Shown here: in pieces, positions 45,611-54,590 of the stretch | Layout of the letters: the number at the start of each line of letters is the position of its first letter | Numbering within the stretch: position 1 is the first letter of the stretch | From: Haloimpatiens lingqiaonensis | GTDB lineage: Bacteria; Bacillota; Clostridia; Clostridiales; Clostridiaceae | Assembly (NCBI RefSeq): GCF_044502415.1 | Contig: NZ_CP172402.1 | Reading direction: 5' to 3' (one strand) | Length of the DNA stretch: 64,000 nucleotides | Position numbers and translations under genes: made by a program | Notes under the pieces: model-generated | What the model saw: the letters and a program-made list of their open reading frames with translations, nothing else | What the model was told of the DNA's origin: nothing | The model's database searches: none

Positions 45611-46198
45611 CTTCTCAACTCCATATTCAATTCTTTTTATAAGTTATATTATTATTATCCCACAAAAGATATTAAATTACTTAAATTATAAAATTTCACA
45701 ATCCACCCCATTGTACCCTTTTGTGGTTTAATCATATTATAAGCTTTCTCATTTATATTACTATTAATTCAACTTTCGCAGTTATAAACAGAGCTCTTAG
45801 CTTCAGATGGAATTTTTATAATTACTTTTTCACCTTTACTTCTTACCTTATATAATGTAGCACTTAAATTTATATGCGAAAATTGAGTTATTTAATCCTT
45901 TATCAAAAATATAAACTTTCCAATTATAACTTTATATAATTTTATAACATTGTAGGCACATTGTAAATGAGATTGTAAATATACTTCAAATATATAAACA
46001 GTATGACTTAACTAATAAAATTCCCCTAATGACAAAAACCACATTATAAATTTGCCGGAAAATCTCCGCAATTAAATTAAATGAATTGAAAAAATCAAAA
46101 AATATTGTTAATATGAATAATATACTTTAAAATTTTTCATTATTATCGAACTTTATAAATTATAAATACTATATATTATCAAGTTGGGAGGTATCCTT
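45611..46198. other. Intergenic region between hflX and hpt
   Basis: 588 bp with no gene. It holds a repeat copy (45769-45888) and A/T-rich sequence. The hpt ribosome binding site GGGAGG lies at 46186-46191. No purine riboswitch sequence is visible before hpt. Confidence 0.6.
45769..45888. repeat. TCAACTTTCGCA-ended repeat, with a fragment of the ~135-bp family inside
   Basis: Left end TCAACTTTCGCAGTTATAAA and right end AAATTTATATGCGAAAATTGA are inverted repeats. The interior TAAACAGAGCTCTTAGCTTCAGATGGAATT (45785-45815) is the left part of the ~135-bp family, so two families are nested. Confidence 0.7.
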
Positions 46199-46732
46199 TT
46201 GGAAAATATGGATAACAAAAAAAGAAATATAATAATATCTGAAGAACAAATAAGAGAAAGAATTAAAGAAGTGGGAGCTCAAATCTCTAAAGACTATTCT
46301 GGTGAAGAGGTTTATGTACTATCTTTATTAAGAGGTAGTTTTATATTTACAGCGGATCTTGTACGTAACATGGATTTGCCTACTATGATAGGTTTCATGA
46401 CTACCTCTAGCTATGGCCATGGGGAAGAATCTAGTGGAAATGTTAAGGTAGTAAATGATATTCCTGATAATATAAAGGGATATAATGTACTTGTAGTGGA
46501 TGATATTGTTGACTCAGGAATAACTATGGATTTTGTAATGAACCATGTAAAAGAATTAGGTGCTAAAGATGTTAAGTGTTGTGTTCTTTTAGATAAACCT
46601 GAGAGAAGAAAGGTAGATATAAAACCTGACTACTGCTGTTTCCAAATACCAGATGTATTTGTAGTTGGCTATGGTCTAAATTATGGAGACTATTACAGAA
46701 ATGTCCCTTATGTATTTAACTGGGAAAAATAA
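46199..46732 (+). CDS. hpt: Hypoxanthine phosphoribosyltransferase
   Basis: Salvages hypoxanthine/guanine to IMP/GMP with PRPP. 178 residues. The PRPP motif is YNVLVVDDIVDSGITMDFV, with the flexible loop region TTSSYGHGEESSGNVK and the C-terminal DVFVVGYGLNYGDYYRNVPYV. The start is TTG 46199, about 8 bases after GGAGG; the in-frame TTG at 46184 overlaps that site. Followed by a strong bidirectional hairpin. Confidence 0.93.
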   Translation: MENMDNKKRNIIISEEQIRERIKEVGAQISKDYSGEEVYVLSLLRGSFIFTADLVRNMDLPTMIGFMTTSSYGHGEESSGNVKVVNDIPDNIKGYNVLVVDDIVDSGITMDFVMNHVKELGAKDVKCCVLLDKPERRKVDIKPDYCCFQIPDVFVVGYGLNYGDYYRNVPYVFNWEK

Positions 46733-46846
46733 AGTTCTTTTAAAATTAACTATAAATTGAAATTTACGGATAAATAATAGAAAAAAACTTATTAGGAACT
46801 AAGTGATAAGTGCTAAGTAAGAAGTAAGCGTGAAGAGTTAAGAGTT

Positions 46847-46909
46847 AAGGATAAAACTCTAAGAGTTTTTTATAATTAATTATAAAAAAACTCCTTGAGT
46901 TTTATCCTT
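46847..46909. terminator. Bidirectional terminator between hpt and yunB
   Basis: A long near-perfect palindrome: AAGGATAAAACTC ... GAGTTTTATCCTT, with an inner AGTTTTTTATAATTA/TAATTATAAAAAAACT. It lies between converging genes. Confidence 0.8.
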
Positions 46910-46984
46910 CATTCTTACTTCTTACTTTTTACCTCTTACTTGTTCTAACTTACAACTTTCTATTTTACATTCTAAATTTTAAAT

Positions 46985-47635
46985 TCAATTTGCCATTTTA
47001 AATCCTGCATCCCCTAAATCCATCTGTATTGCAGTACCTGGAACCTTCCCTACTATTATAGTTTCTGCTATGGGCACCTCATGTTTCACCTCTATTTCAC
47101 TATTTTCCAATGGTATTATTACTCTAATTTTTGTTTTTACCTGAACATATATTTTATGACTGGTTTGATTTATACCTGCACTTTCAAATTTTGATAAATA
47201 TTTTGTTTCTATATGTCCTATAGGTTGCATCTTAACAGTTATACTAGGACCAAAATAGGAAATTATATTATTTTTACTTATGTATCCAACGGGAATTTTA
47301 ATTCCCACATATCCCAAATCCTTTAGTTTTTTTTGTGAATTTAAAGCCACACTGCATGCTATCTGGTTCATTTTTAATGTGTCAGCTTTCATCATAACAA
47401 TACTTCCCTCATTATCCTTTTGCACTTTAATAACTTCATCATAATTAAAATCCTTAGAATACTCCTGTATTATAGACTCATTTAAAATCTCAGTGGCCTT
47501 AGCTCTCATCTCAGAATCTGCCACTACTAAAACAGTGGGAGTTATAATTTTATCAAATACATATATAAATATAATTAAAATAACAAATACAAAAAAAATG
47601 CAAACTAAAATTTTTAATTTTGTTTTTATCTTTAT
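46985..47635 (-). CDS. yunB: Sporulation protein YunB
   Basis: Mother-cell sporulation protein under sigma-E control in Bacillus, of unclear activity. The 179 C-terminal residues (from GTG 47524) contain the conserved LGYVGIKIPVGYIS, GPSITVKMQPIGHI and KTKIRVIIPLE. YunB normally has an N-terminal membrane anchor, and the same frame stays open upstream through KIKTKLKILVCIFFVFVILI to 47635, just after AAAGGAG (47647-47653). No ATG, GTG or TTG lies there, so an AUA or AUU start or a sequence error is likely. Confidence 0.75.
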   Translation of the reverse strand: MKIKTKLKILVCIFFVFVILIIFIYVFDKIITPTVLVVADSEMRAKATEILNESIIQEYSKDFNYDEVIKVQKDNEGSIVMMKADTLKMNQIACSVALNSQKKLKDLGYVGIKIPVGYISKNNIISYFGPSITVKMQPIGHIETKYLSKFESAGINQTSHKIYVQVKTKIRVIIPLENSEIEVKHEVPIAETIIVGKVPGTAIQMDLGDAGFKMAN

Positions 47636-47693
47636 TTTATTTCCACTCCTTTTAAAGGCTATATTTAATCTATATGAAGAATATATATAAGTA

Positions 47694-47919
47694 ATTCAAC
47701 TTTCACAGTTATAAAATTTAAAATTTACAAATAAGTAATAGTTAATAGTTCAATTTTCGCAGTTATAAAATAAAAATATAAAATTTTCAGGTATGTAATT
47801 GGTAGGAGCTAAGAGCTAAGAAGTAAGAGTGAAGGAAAATCCTCATTAATTTTTACTTCTTACCTTTTACTCCTTACCTTGTATAGTGTAGAACTTAAAA
47901 TTTATATGCGAAAGTTAAG
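47694..47919. repeat. TCAACTTTCGCA-ended repeat (two left ends)
   Basis: Two adjacent left ends, TTCAACTTTCACAGTTATAAA (47695) and TTCAATTTTCGCAGTTATAAA (47750), and one right end TTTATATGCGAAAGTTAA (47901-47918). Between them are AAGTAAGAGTGAAGG-type words. Fills the gap before the PBP gene, with no other gene visible. Confidence 0.65.
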
Positions 47920-48022
47920 TGCTTAAAATTCTATATTAATTTTAGATTTTATAAAATAACATGTTGTGATATAATAAACTAATAAATAATACTTAAATTT
48001 TGATTCTCAAGGAGGATATTAT

Positions 48023-50332
48023 ATGACCAAGAAAAAGAAATCTGCTAAAAAAAGGGGCAGAAGAGTATTTAAATTGGTGTTATTATCTATTTTGTTATTA
48101 ATTTTATTGGCTTCAGTAGCCTTTGGTGGAATACTATTAGCTATGGTTAAAACAACACCTTCATTAGATGTAAATCAAATATTTTCTTTAAGCGAAACAT
48201 CTAAATTATATGATGACAATGATAAATTTATGGATAATATACTTACTGAAGAAAAAAGCTCTCCCGTTAAGCTATCTGAAATGCCAGTACAGTTAAGAAA
48301 TGCCTTCGTAAGCATAGAAGACGAGAGATTTTATGAGCATAAAGGTATAGACCCTAAAAGAATAGTAGGTGCTGTGTTAATCGATGTGAAAAATAAAATC
48401 ACAGGAAATAAAAACCTACAAGGTGCTTCTACCATAACTCAGCAGCTTATAAAAAACTCTATGTTAACACCAGAAGTAAAATTAAAAAGAAAAGTTCAAG
48501 AAATATACCTAGCTATGCAGCTAGAAAATGCAATATCAAAAGATAGGATACTTGAAGCTTATTTAAATACTATTTACCTAGGAAGAGGTGCCCGTGGGGT
48601 AGGTGCTGCAGCAGAACAGTACTTTAGCAAAAATATCAAAGATTTAAATTTACTAGAATGTGCTTATATTGCAGGAGTAACTCAAAGTCCATCTGTTTAT
48701 GACGCTTTTTCACCTACATCAAAAAAGAACCCTTCAATTTATTTAAACAGAACAAAAACTGTTTTAAATAAAATGCACGAAAATGGTAAAATAAGTAATA
48801 CAGAGTATACTACAGCAATTAACGATATAGACAAGGGAAATTTGAAATTTAATCCTTCTACTACTTCTCACAAAATGCAATACGAATGGTTTTCTAGAGA
48901 AGTAGTCAAACAAGTTAAAAAGGATCTTAAATCAACCTATGGGTACAATGATAATGAAGTAAATAAATTACTTATGCAAGGTGGACTTAAAATATACACT
49001 ACCATGGATAAGAACTTACAAGATAACACCCAAAACGTAATAAATGATATGAATAAACTACTTAATATAAAATCCATTGTTAAAAATAATATTTCACAAC
49101 CTCAGGCTGCTGCTGTATTAATGGATTACCATAAAGGAGAAGTAAAAGCTATAGTAGGAGGAAAGGGCAATCAACCAGCTATGTCCACAAACAGAGCTAC
49201 AGAACAGTTAAATCCTTGTGGTTCTAGTATAAAACCTATTTCTGTTTATGCCCCTGCTATAGATACAAAAATACTTACAGCTGCTTCAGTTTTAAATGAT
49301 AACCCTCTTCCAAAAGAGTTTAAAGATAAATACCAAAATTGGGATCCGAAAAACTCACCAGCTGGATATAGCGGTCCTATTTCTCTTAGAACTGGATTGA
49401 AGTATTCTAAAAACACTATAGCAGCTCAAGTGGAAGATATTATAGGTATAAAAACTGGTGCTAGTTATGCAGAAAAATTCGGCTTGAATTTAACTGCTAC
49501 AGATAAAAGTAGTATTGCAGCCTTATCTCTAGGCCAAATAGACGGAACTACGCCTATGGCTATGTCTGCGGCTTACGGTGTCTTTGGAAATGAAGGATTA
49601 TACGCTGAACCTAAGACTTATAGAAAAGTAATAGACAGAACTGGTAAGGTTCTTTTAGAAAACAAAGTTCAAACTAAAAAGGTGATTTCACCTGCCACTG
49701 CCTATATTATCTACGACTTATTAAAAGAACCTTTGAAAACTTGGGGTACTAATGCTAATTTTGGTCCTATGGCTCGTGGTAAAACTGGTACTACTACTGA
49801 CAGTAAAGATCTTTGGTTTGCAGGTCTTTCTCCATACTATTCTGCAGCTGTATGGATAGGTGACGATAAAAATGTTAACTTTAAGGAATTAGGTGTAAAC
49901 CTTGGTAGTAATTCTGCCGCTTTGTTATGGGGAAAAATTATGAAATATGCCCACGAAGGATTGCCTTTCAAAAATATATCAAAACCTTCAGGTGTACAAG
50001 AAGTTACTGTTTGCGCTGCATCTGGAAAGATAGTTGGACCATATTGTTTAAAAGATGGAAAAACCTTTACTGAATATTTCTTAAATGGAACAGCTCCTAC
50101 AGAATTCTGTGATGTGCATAAAATAGAAGTTAAACAGCCTGAAGACGATAAAAATAAGGATAAAGATAAAGATAAAGACAAAGACAAAGATAAAAATAAA
50201 AACGGAAACGACACTAATAAGCCAAACCCACCTGGCCAAGATAAGCCTTCAGTTCCACCTGCCGATCCTGGTAACGGAAATGCTGATGATAACGCAGGAG
50301 ACGATAATGCAAACGGTGGTAATAGTAACTAA
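48023..50332 (+). CDS. Class A penicillin-binding protein
   Basis: Bifunctional peptidoglycan synthase, 769 residues. Residues 14-38 are a membrane anchor. The glycosyltransferase (GT51) has EDERFYEHKGIDPKRI and GASTITQQLIKN. The transpeptidase has the SxxK motif in NPCGSSIKPI, SxN in KYSKNTIAAQ and KTG in ARGKTGTTT. The C-terminus is a (KD)n repeat of about 16 residues, then a Pro/Gly/Asn-rich tail, likely outside the membrane. ATG follows AAGGAGGATATT. Ends just before the inverted copy of the dispersed repeat. Confidence 0.94.
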   Translation: MTKKKKSAKKRGRRVFKLVLLSILLLILLASVAFGGILLAMVKTTPSLDVNQIFSLSETSKLYDDNDKFMDNILTEEKSSPVKLSEMPVQLRNAFVSIEDERFYEHKGIDPKRIVGAVLIDVKNKITGNKNLQGASTITQQLIKNSMLTPEVKLKRKVQEIYLAMQLENAISKDRILEAYLNTIYLGRGARGVGAAAEQYFSKNIKDLNLLECAYIAGVTQSPSVYDAFSPTSKKNPSIYLNRTKTVLNKMHENGKISNTEYTTAINDIDKGNLKFNPSTTSHKMQYEWFSREVVKQVKKDLKSTYGYNDNEVNKLLMQGGLKIYTTMDKNLQDNTQNVINDMNKLLNIKSIVKNNISQPQAAAVLMDYHKGEVKAIVGGKGNQPAMSTNRATEQLNPCGSSIKPISVYAPAIDTKILTAASVLNDNPLPKEFKDKYQNWDPKNSPAGYSGPISLRTGLKYSKNTIAAQVEDIIGIKTGASYAEKFGLNLTATDKSSIAALSLGQIDGTTPMAMSAAYGVFGNEGLYAEPKTYRKVIDRTGKVLLENKVQTKKVISPATAYIIYDLLKEPLKTWGTNANFGPMARGKTGTTTDSKDLWFAGLSPYYSAAVWIGDDKNVNFKELGVNLGSNSAALLWGKIMKYAHEGLPFKNISKPSGVQEVTVCAASGKIVGPYCLKDGKTFTEYFLNGTAPTEFCDVHKIEVKQPEDDKNKDKDKDKDKDKDKNKNGNDTNKPNPPGQDKPSVPPADPGNGNADDNAGDDNANGGNSN

Positions 50333-50369
50333 AATTTTAAAATTAACAAATGGACTGTCGCACTAAAAA

Positions 50370-50583
50370 TAAATTGCGACGCAATTTTATAATTGACAAT
50401 GGACAATGAATGAAGTTTTTCTTACAGAAAAACTAAAATTTTAAAAGACCTAAACATAGAATTTATCTATATTTAGGTCTTTTTCTGTTTTTAATTTTAG
50501 TTTTGCATTAGCAAAACATCCATAATTGTCAACTGTCAACTGTCAATTGTCAATTATAAGAATGTTGCGTCGCAACATTCTTA
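50370..50583 (-). repeat. 214-bp composite dispersed element, copy B (reversed)
   Basis: Reverse complement of 24687-24914, differing by a 14-bp deletion in a GTCCCTT word run and a few bases. The internal AAAAGACCTAAACATAG / CTATATTTAGGTCTTTT stem (about 50431-50473) is probably the PBP terminator. It lies between the PBP gene and the converging spoVAE gene. Confidence 0.9.
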
Positions 50584-50591
50584 TATTACTG

Positions 50592-50951
50592 TTATTTTTT
50601 AGTCTTAGGATTAAATATTATAGACATTATGTATCCAAAAACTATTGCAGCACTTATCCCTCCTGCACTCCCCTTTATGCCACCAGTAAATGCCCCTAAA
50701 AGACCTACTTTATTAACTTCTTTTATAGCACTTTTAGCTAAATTATACCCAAAACCCGGCAAAGGTATAGCTGCTCCTTCTTTTCCAATTTCCATTACAT
50801 AATCATATATGTTTAAAGCGCCTAATATTACACCTATGGTTACAAAACTCACTAGTATTCTAGCTGGTGTAAGTTTAGTTTTATCCATTAGAATTTGAGC
50901 TATTAAACAAATAGTTCCTCCAACCAAAAAAGCGCTTATATAATCATTCAT
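50592..50951 (-). CDS. spoVAE: Stage V sporulation protein AE
   Basis: 119-residue membrane protein, part of the SpoVA channel that moves dipicolinic acid into the spore. It has about four hydrophobic helices (YISAFLVGGTICLIAQILM, ILVSFVTIGVILGALNIYD), and the loop AAIPLPGFGYNLAKSAIKEV is typical. The start is ATG 50951 after GGAGGCGATAAAA; a TTG 15 bases upstream overlaps this site. It overlaps spoVAD by 8 bp. Last gene of the spoVA operon here. Confidence 0.92.
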   Translation of the reverse strand: MNDYISAFLVGGTICLIAQILMDKTKLTPARILVSFVTIGVILGALNIYDYVMEIGKEGAAIPLPGFGYNLAKSAIKEVNKVGLLGAFTGGIKGSAGGISAAIVFGYIMSIIFNPKTKK

Positions 50952-51969
50952 TTTTATCGCCTCCAAATTCTATAGCTACTGCATGTGCTATACCAGGTAT
51001 ACTTTCACCTTGATAAGAAGCTGTAGGACTCATAAGGGCTCCTGTGGAAATCAATAATGCTTTTTTAATATTACCACTTAGTAAATTTTTATATATGTAT
51101 CCGCAGGCAACTACTGCTGAACATCCGCATCCACTTCCACCTGCATTTACCCCTTGCTTCTCAGCATCATAAATCTCCTCTCCACAATCTATATAAATAT
51201 TATCCATATTATAACCATAGTCCTTAATTAGCTCAGCAGTTATCTTTCTACCTATTTTTCCCAAATCTCCTGTAGCGATTAAATCATAGTCATCTGGTGT
51301 TCTACCAGTATCCATAAAATGTTGTTTAATTGTGTCCACTGCTGCTGGCGCCATAGCTGCCCCCATATTATTAGCATCCTTTATTCCATAATCTTTAACC
51401 TTTCCATTAGTTACATATGTTACATATGGGAAATTACCTTCAGTTCCAACTACCGCAGCACCGGAACCCGTTACAGTCCATTGGGCACAAGGGGGCCTTT
51501 GGGAACCCATTTCCAATGGAGCTCTAAATTGTCTTTCAGCAGATGAAAAATGCGAGGATGTTGAAGCTACAGCATGATTTGCAAAGCCTCCATCTACTAT
51601 CATCGAGGCTAATCCTAAAGATTCTGCCATGGTTGAACACGCCCCGTATAAACCTATAAACGGTATATCCACATCTCTAGCTGCATAATTAGATGAAATT
51701 ATTTGATTTAATAGGTCTCCAGAAAATAAATAGTTTATATCCTGCTCTTTTAAATTAGCTTTTTTTATGGCAGCTGTTATAACACTATACAATAGACTTT
51801 TTTCTGCCTTTTCATAACTATCTTCCCCATTTAAATCATCTTGAAGAATTGTGTCAAAATAGTCCCTTAAAGGTCCTTCTCCTTCCTTAGGTCCCACTAT
51901 GGTTGCTGTGGATATGATTCTAGGCTTGCTTTCTAATCTCACTGTTTGATTTCCTACTCTTTTATTCAT
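50944..51969 (-). CDS. spoVAD: Stage V sporulation protein AD
   Basis: 341-residue soluble thiolase-fold protein that binds dipicolinic acid on the spore inner membrane. Motifs: GLYGACSTMAESLGLASM, HFSSAERQFRAPLEMGSQRPP and NAGGSGCGCSAVVACGYI. The likely start is ATG 51969, with GGTGGGTG upstream. Middle gene of spoVAC-AD-AE, the clostridial set without AA/AB. Confidence 0.95.
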   Translation of the reverse strand: MNKRVGNQTVRLESKPRIISTATIVGPKEGEGPLRDYFDTILQDDLNGEDSYEKAEKSLLYSVITAAIKKANLKEQDINYLFSGDLLNQIISSNYAARDVDIPFIGLYGACSTMAESLGLASMIVDGGFANHAVASTSSHFSSAERQFRAPLEMGSQRPPCAQWTVTGSGAAVVGTEGNFPYVTYVTNGKVKDYGIKDANNMGAAMAPAAVDTIKQHFMDTGRTPDDYDLIATGDLGKIGRKITAELIKDYGYNMDNIYIDCGEEIYDAEKQGVNAGGSGCGCSAVVACGYIYKNLLSGNIKKALLISTGALMSPTASYQGESIPGIAHAVAIEFGGDKNE

Positions 51970-51982
51970 ATGAAACACCCAC

Positions 51983-52456
51983 CTATTTAAAATAATTTAT
52001 AAAATAATATATAATTCCTACAATTACAGATGAGCCTACACCATATACCAGTACTGGTCCTGCTATGGTAAACATTTTGGCAGCTACTCCAAAGATAAAA
52101 CCTTCTTTTTTAAATTCCATGGCAGGCGAAACTATGGAATTTGAAAATCCCGTTATAGGAACTACAGTACCTGCTCCTGCATATTCTCCTAGTTTGTCAT
52201 AAATACCTATACCTGTTAAAAGTGCTCCTATAAATATCATAATTATAGACACCCAAGTACCTATTTCTTCCTTGGGAAGTCCAAATTTCTCTAAATAATT
52301 ATAAAAAAACTGACCCACATCGCAAATAAGCCCTCCAATTACGAAAGCCCTTATACAATGAACCCAAATATTAGATTTAGGATTTTCTGTTTTTGATAAT
52401 TCTTGAAACTTCTTTTTTACTTTTTCTTCTTTTTTATTTTCTGAAGAATTATTCAT
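51983..52456 (-). CDS. spoVAC: Stage V sporulation protein AC
   Basis: 157-residue membrane protein with four to five helices; in B. subtilis SpoVAC is a mechanosensitive channel used in germination. Features: WVHCIRAFVIGGLICDVGQF, GAGTVVPITGFSNSIVSPAMEFK and a C-terminal hydrophobic segment. ATG at 52456 follows AGAAAGGAAGGATAAAC. It is 400 bp after sigF, the gap being filled by a ~135-bp repeat. No clear sigma-G promoter was found. Confidence 0.94.
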   Translation of the reverse strand: MNNSSENKKEEKVKKKFQELSKTENPKSNIWVHCIRAFVIGGLICDVGQFFYNYLEKFGLPKEEIGTWVSIIMIFIGALLTGIGIYDKLGEYAGAGTVVPITGFSNSIVSPAMEFKKEGFIFGVAAKMFTIAGPVLVYGVGSSVIVGIIYYFINYFK

Positions 52457-52511
52457 GTTTATCCTTCCTTTCTATTTTAAAACTATATTTAATTTTCCTT
52501 AGAAACTATTG

Positions 52512-52648
52512 TATAAACAGAGCTCTTAGCTTCAGATGGAGTTTTTACTCCATCTAAAGGTTAGAGATCGTTATCCAGGGACGTAGCTGCCGTTATCTCC
52601 CACTTTGTTAGAAGTGGGAGTGTTACGGCAGGTAGGCATCGGATAAAA
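52512..52648 (+). repeat. Copy of the ~135-bp dispersed hairpin element between sigF and spoVAC
   Basis: Starts TAAACAGAGCTCTTAGCTTC, has a first hairpin AGATGGAG-TTTTTA-CTCCATCT, then TTAGAGATCGTTATCCAGGG and the CCCACTT/AAGTGGG core, and ends GGCATCGGATAAA. It lies in the 398-bp gap between sigF and spoVAC (52457-52854), which has no gene. Confidence 0.88.
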
Positions 52649-52854
52649 AACTTATAATTTATAATTTATAATTCAATATTCCAACAATCATATGAACTTA
52701 TATTTTACTTTCTATATGTTACCTTTAAGTTTTAAAATTACTTTTTAGTATATTTGTTTTAAAATGCTATAACTTTACTAATATTATTGTTTGCAATATT
52801 TATTTTTTTAAACTTGTTTAAAAATCAAAAAAAATAAGGTATTATCAACATACC

Positions 52855-53610
52855 TTATTCAGTCAATTTACCCTTTAATATTTTTAATACCTTCTTCTCA
52901 ATTCTGGAAACTTGCACCTGACTTATGCCTAACATTTTAGCCACTTCTACTTGAGTTTTATCCTTAAAATACCTAAGCATTATTATCTGCCTTGATCTCT
53001 TATTAAGTTCACCTAAAACCTCTTTTAACAACAATTTATCTGTAATATCCTCATCCTCTTGGCCCTTTTCTCCTATTTTATCTATGAGCATAACAGGTGA
53101 GCCATCGTCTTGATGTATTACATCATATAAGTACTGAGGTTTACTTGAGGATTCCATAGCAATCAATATTTCATCCACATCCACATTAGAAAAATCCGAA
53201 AGCTCTTGTATAGTAGGTTCTCTTCCTAATTTTTTTGTAAGCTTTTCCTTATCATAATGAATTTTTTGAGCAAGTAATTTTACATTTCTACTTACCTTTA
53301 TTATTCCATCATCCCTTATAAATCTCTTTATTTCTCCCATCATCATGGGAACAGCATAAGTGGAAAATTTAACATTAAATTCTGGATTAAAATTCTTAAT
53401 AGCTTTAATTAGTCCAATAGAACCTATTTGAAACAAATCTTCATAATCATATCCTCTATTCATAAATCTCTTTGTTACAGCTGATACCAAAGGTAAATTA
53501 TTTTGCACCACTTCATCTAAAGCCTTTTTATCTCCCTGCTTTGCAAGCTTTATAAGTTCTCCATTATCCTCATAAATATCCTGTTTTTTATTTATATTAT
53601 TATTTTCCAT
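52855..53610 (-). CDS. sigF: RNA polymerase sigma-F factor
   Basis: First forespore-specific sigma factor (spoIIAC), 251 residues. Region 2 contains YDYEDLFQIGSIGLIKAIKNF and region 4 the helix-turn-helix VEVAKMLGISQVQVSRIEKKVL. The likely start is ATG 53610, with AGGTGAAGCTT just upstream; a GTG three codons earlier is also in frame. It follows spoIIAB by 9 bp. Held inactive by SpoIIAB until septation. Confidence 0.95.
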   Translation of the reverse strand: MENNNINKKQDIYEDNGELIKLAKQGDKKALDEVVQNNLPLVSAVTKRFMNRGYDYEDLFQIGSIGLIKAIKNFNPEFNVKFSTYAVPMMMGEIKRFIRDDGIIKVSRNVKLLAQKIHYDKEKLTKKLGREPTIQELSDFSNVDVDEILIAMESSSKPQYLYDVIHQDDGSPVMLIDKIGEKGQEDEDITDKLLLKEVLGELNKRSRQIIMLRYFKDKTQVEVAKMLGISQVQVSRIEKKVLKILKGKLTE

Positions 53611-53619
53611 AAGCTTCAC

Positions 53620-54051
53620 CTAACTTAAAGACCTGAAAACTTTTTTCATTACTACCTTGGTACCTTTTCCATTTTCAGAAGATACTTCCAATGAGTCCAT
53701 GAAGGTTTCCATCACTGTAAAACCCATGCCTGATCTTTCTAAGTCTGGCCTTGAGGTATATAAAGGCTGCATAGCTAATTCTAAATTATCAATTCCTCTG
53801 CCTTCATCTATAACTATCACTGTAAAGCAATTTTTTTCTATATATCCTTCTATTTTAACTATACCATCCTTATTATTTTCATATCCATGAATTATAGAAT
53901 TGGTAACCGCTTCTGAAACAGCTGTTTTTATATCAGTTAATTCCTCAATGGTAGGATCTAATTGTGATACAAAGGCCGATACTGCAACTCTAGCAAAACT
54001 CTCATTTTCAGATCTACTTAAAAATTCTATTTTCATCATATTATCCTGCAT
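53620..54051 (-). CDS. spoIIAB: Anti-sigma F factor / serine kinase SpoIIAB
   Basis: 143 residues, GHKL-type ATPase fold. It binds sigma-F and phosphorylates SpoIIAA. Motifs: TAVSEAVTNSIIHGY (N box), VIDEGRGIDN (G1) and RSGMGFTVMETFMDS (G2). ATG at 54051 follows GGAGGGATTATA. Middle gene of the spoIIA operon. Confidence 0.95.
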   Translation of the reverse strand: MQDNMMKIEFLSRSENESFARVAVSAFVSQLDPTIEELTDIKTAVSEAVTNSIIHGYENNKDGIVKIEGYIEKNCFTVIVIDEGRGIDNLELAMQPLYTSRPDLERSGMGFTVMETFMDSLEVSSENGKGTKVVMKKVFRSLS

Positions 54052-54068
54052 TATAATCCCTCCACAAA

Positions 54069-54404
54069 TTAAATATTATTTACTGCTTCTTCTATGTTGT
54101 TATATAAATTTATTATTTTAAACATCCCTGATAGTTCAAACACTCTACTAACAGAACCTGTTACATTAGTCACAACCACTTTTCCACCATTTCTGCTTAG
54201 TCTTTTGTATCGTCCAATTACTACTCCTATACCAGAACTATCCATAAATGTAACCCCTGAAAAATCCATTATCAATTTATTGACCCTTTCCACATCAAGC
54301 CTGTTATCTATTTTATTTCTAACCTCTTCAGCACTGTGATGGTCAAGTTCCCCCATCATATAAGCTATAACTGTATCTCCAACTTTATCGAATTTTAAAT
54401 ACAT
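54069..54404 (-). CDS. spoIIAA: Anti-sigma F factor antagonist SpoIIAA
   Basis: 111-residue STAS-domain protein whose dephosphorylated form frees sigma-F. The phosphorylatable Ser is in VTFMDSSGIGVVIGRYKR. The N-terminal MGELDHHSAEEVR also fits. ATG at 54404 follows GGAGGGGTTTAA. First gene of the spoIIA operon and directly after its promoter. Confidence 0.96.
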   Translation of the reverse strand: MYLKFDKVGDTVIAYMMGELDHHSAEEVRNKIDNRLDVERVNKLIMDFSGVTFMDSSGIGVVIGRYKRLSRNGGKVVVTNVTGSVSRVFELSGMFKIINLYNNIEEAVNNI

Positions 54405-54470
54405 TTAAACCCCTCCATACCTGTATATTTAAATACAATTTTACAAATACTACACAAAGGTATATAGTTT

Positions 54471-54499
54471 ACATTCTATATTATTCATTATTTTCCTTC
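54471..54499 (-). promoter_or_regulatory. Sigma-H promoter of the spoIIA operon
   Basis: On the minus strand GAAGGAAAA (-35) and ATAGAATGT (-10) are 11 bp apart, close to the sigma-H pattern RNAGGAWWW-N11/12-RNNGAATWW (one mismatch). This is the form known from B. subtilis spoIIA, and the site lies about 65 bp before spoIIAA. Confidence 0.7.
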
Positions 54500-54590
54500 T
54501 TTTTCTATAATAATTTTTCTAAATATTGCTTTAATCTAAATTTATTGATATAATTTTAACCTAATTGTAGAATACTATTTAATTAATACC

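Noticed and set aside
49837..50214. Antisense frame with a Ser-Leu repeat
   Set aside because: It is the shadow of the Lys-Asp repeat of the penicillin-binding protein.
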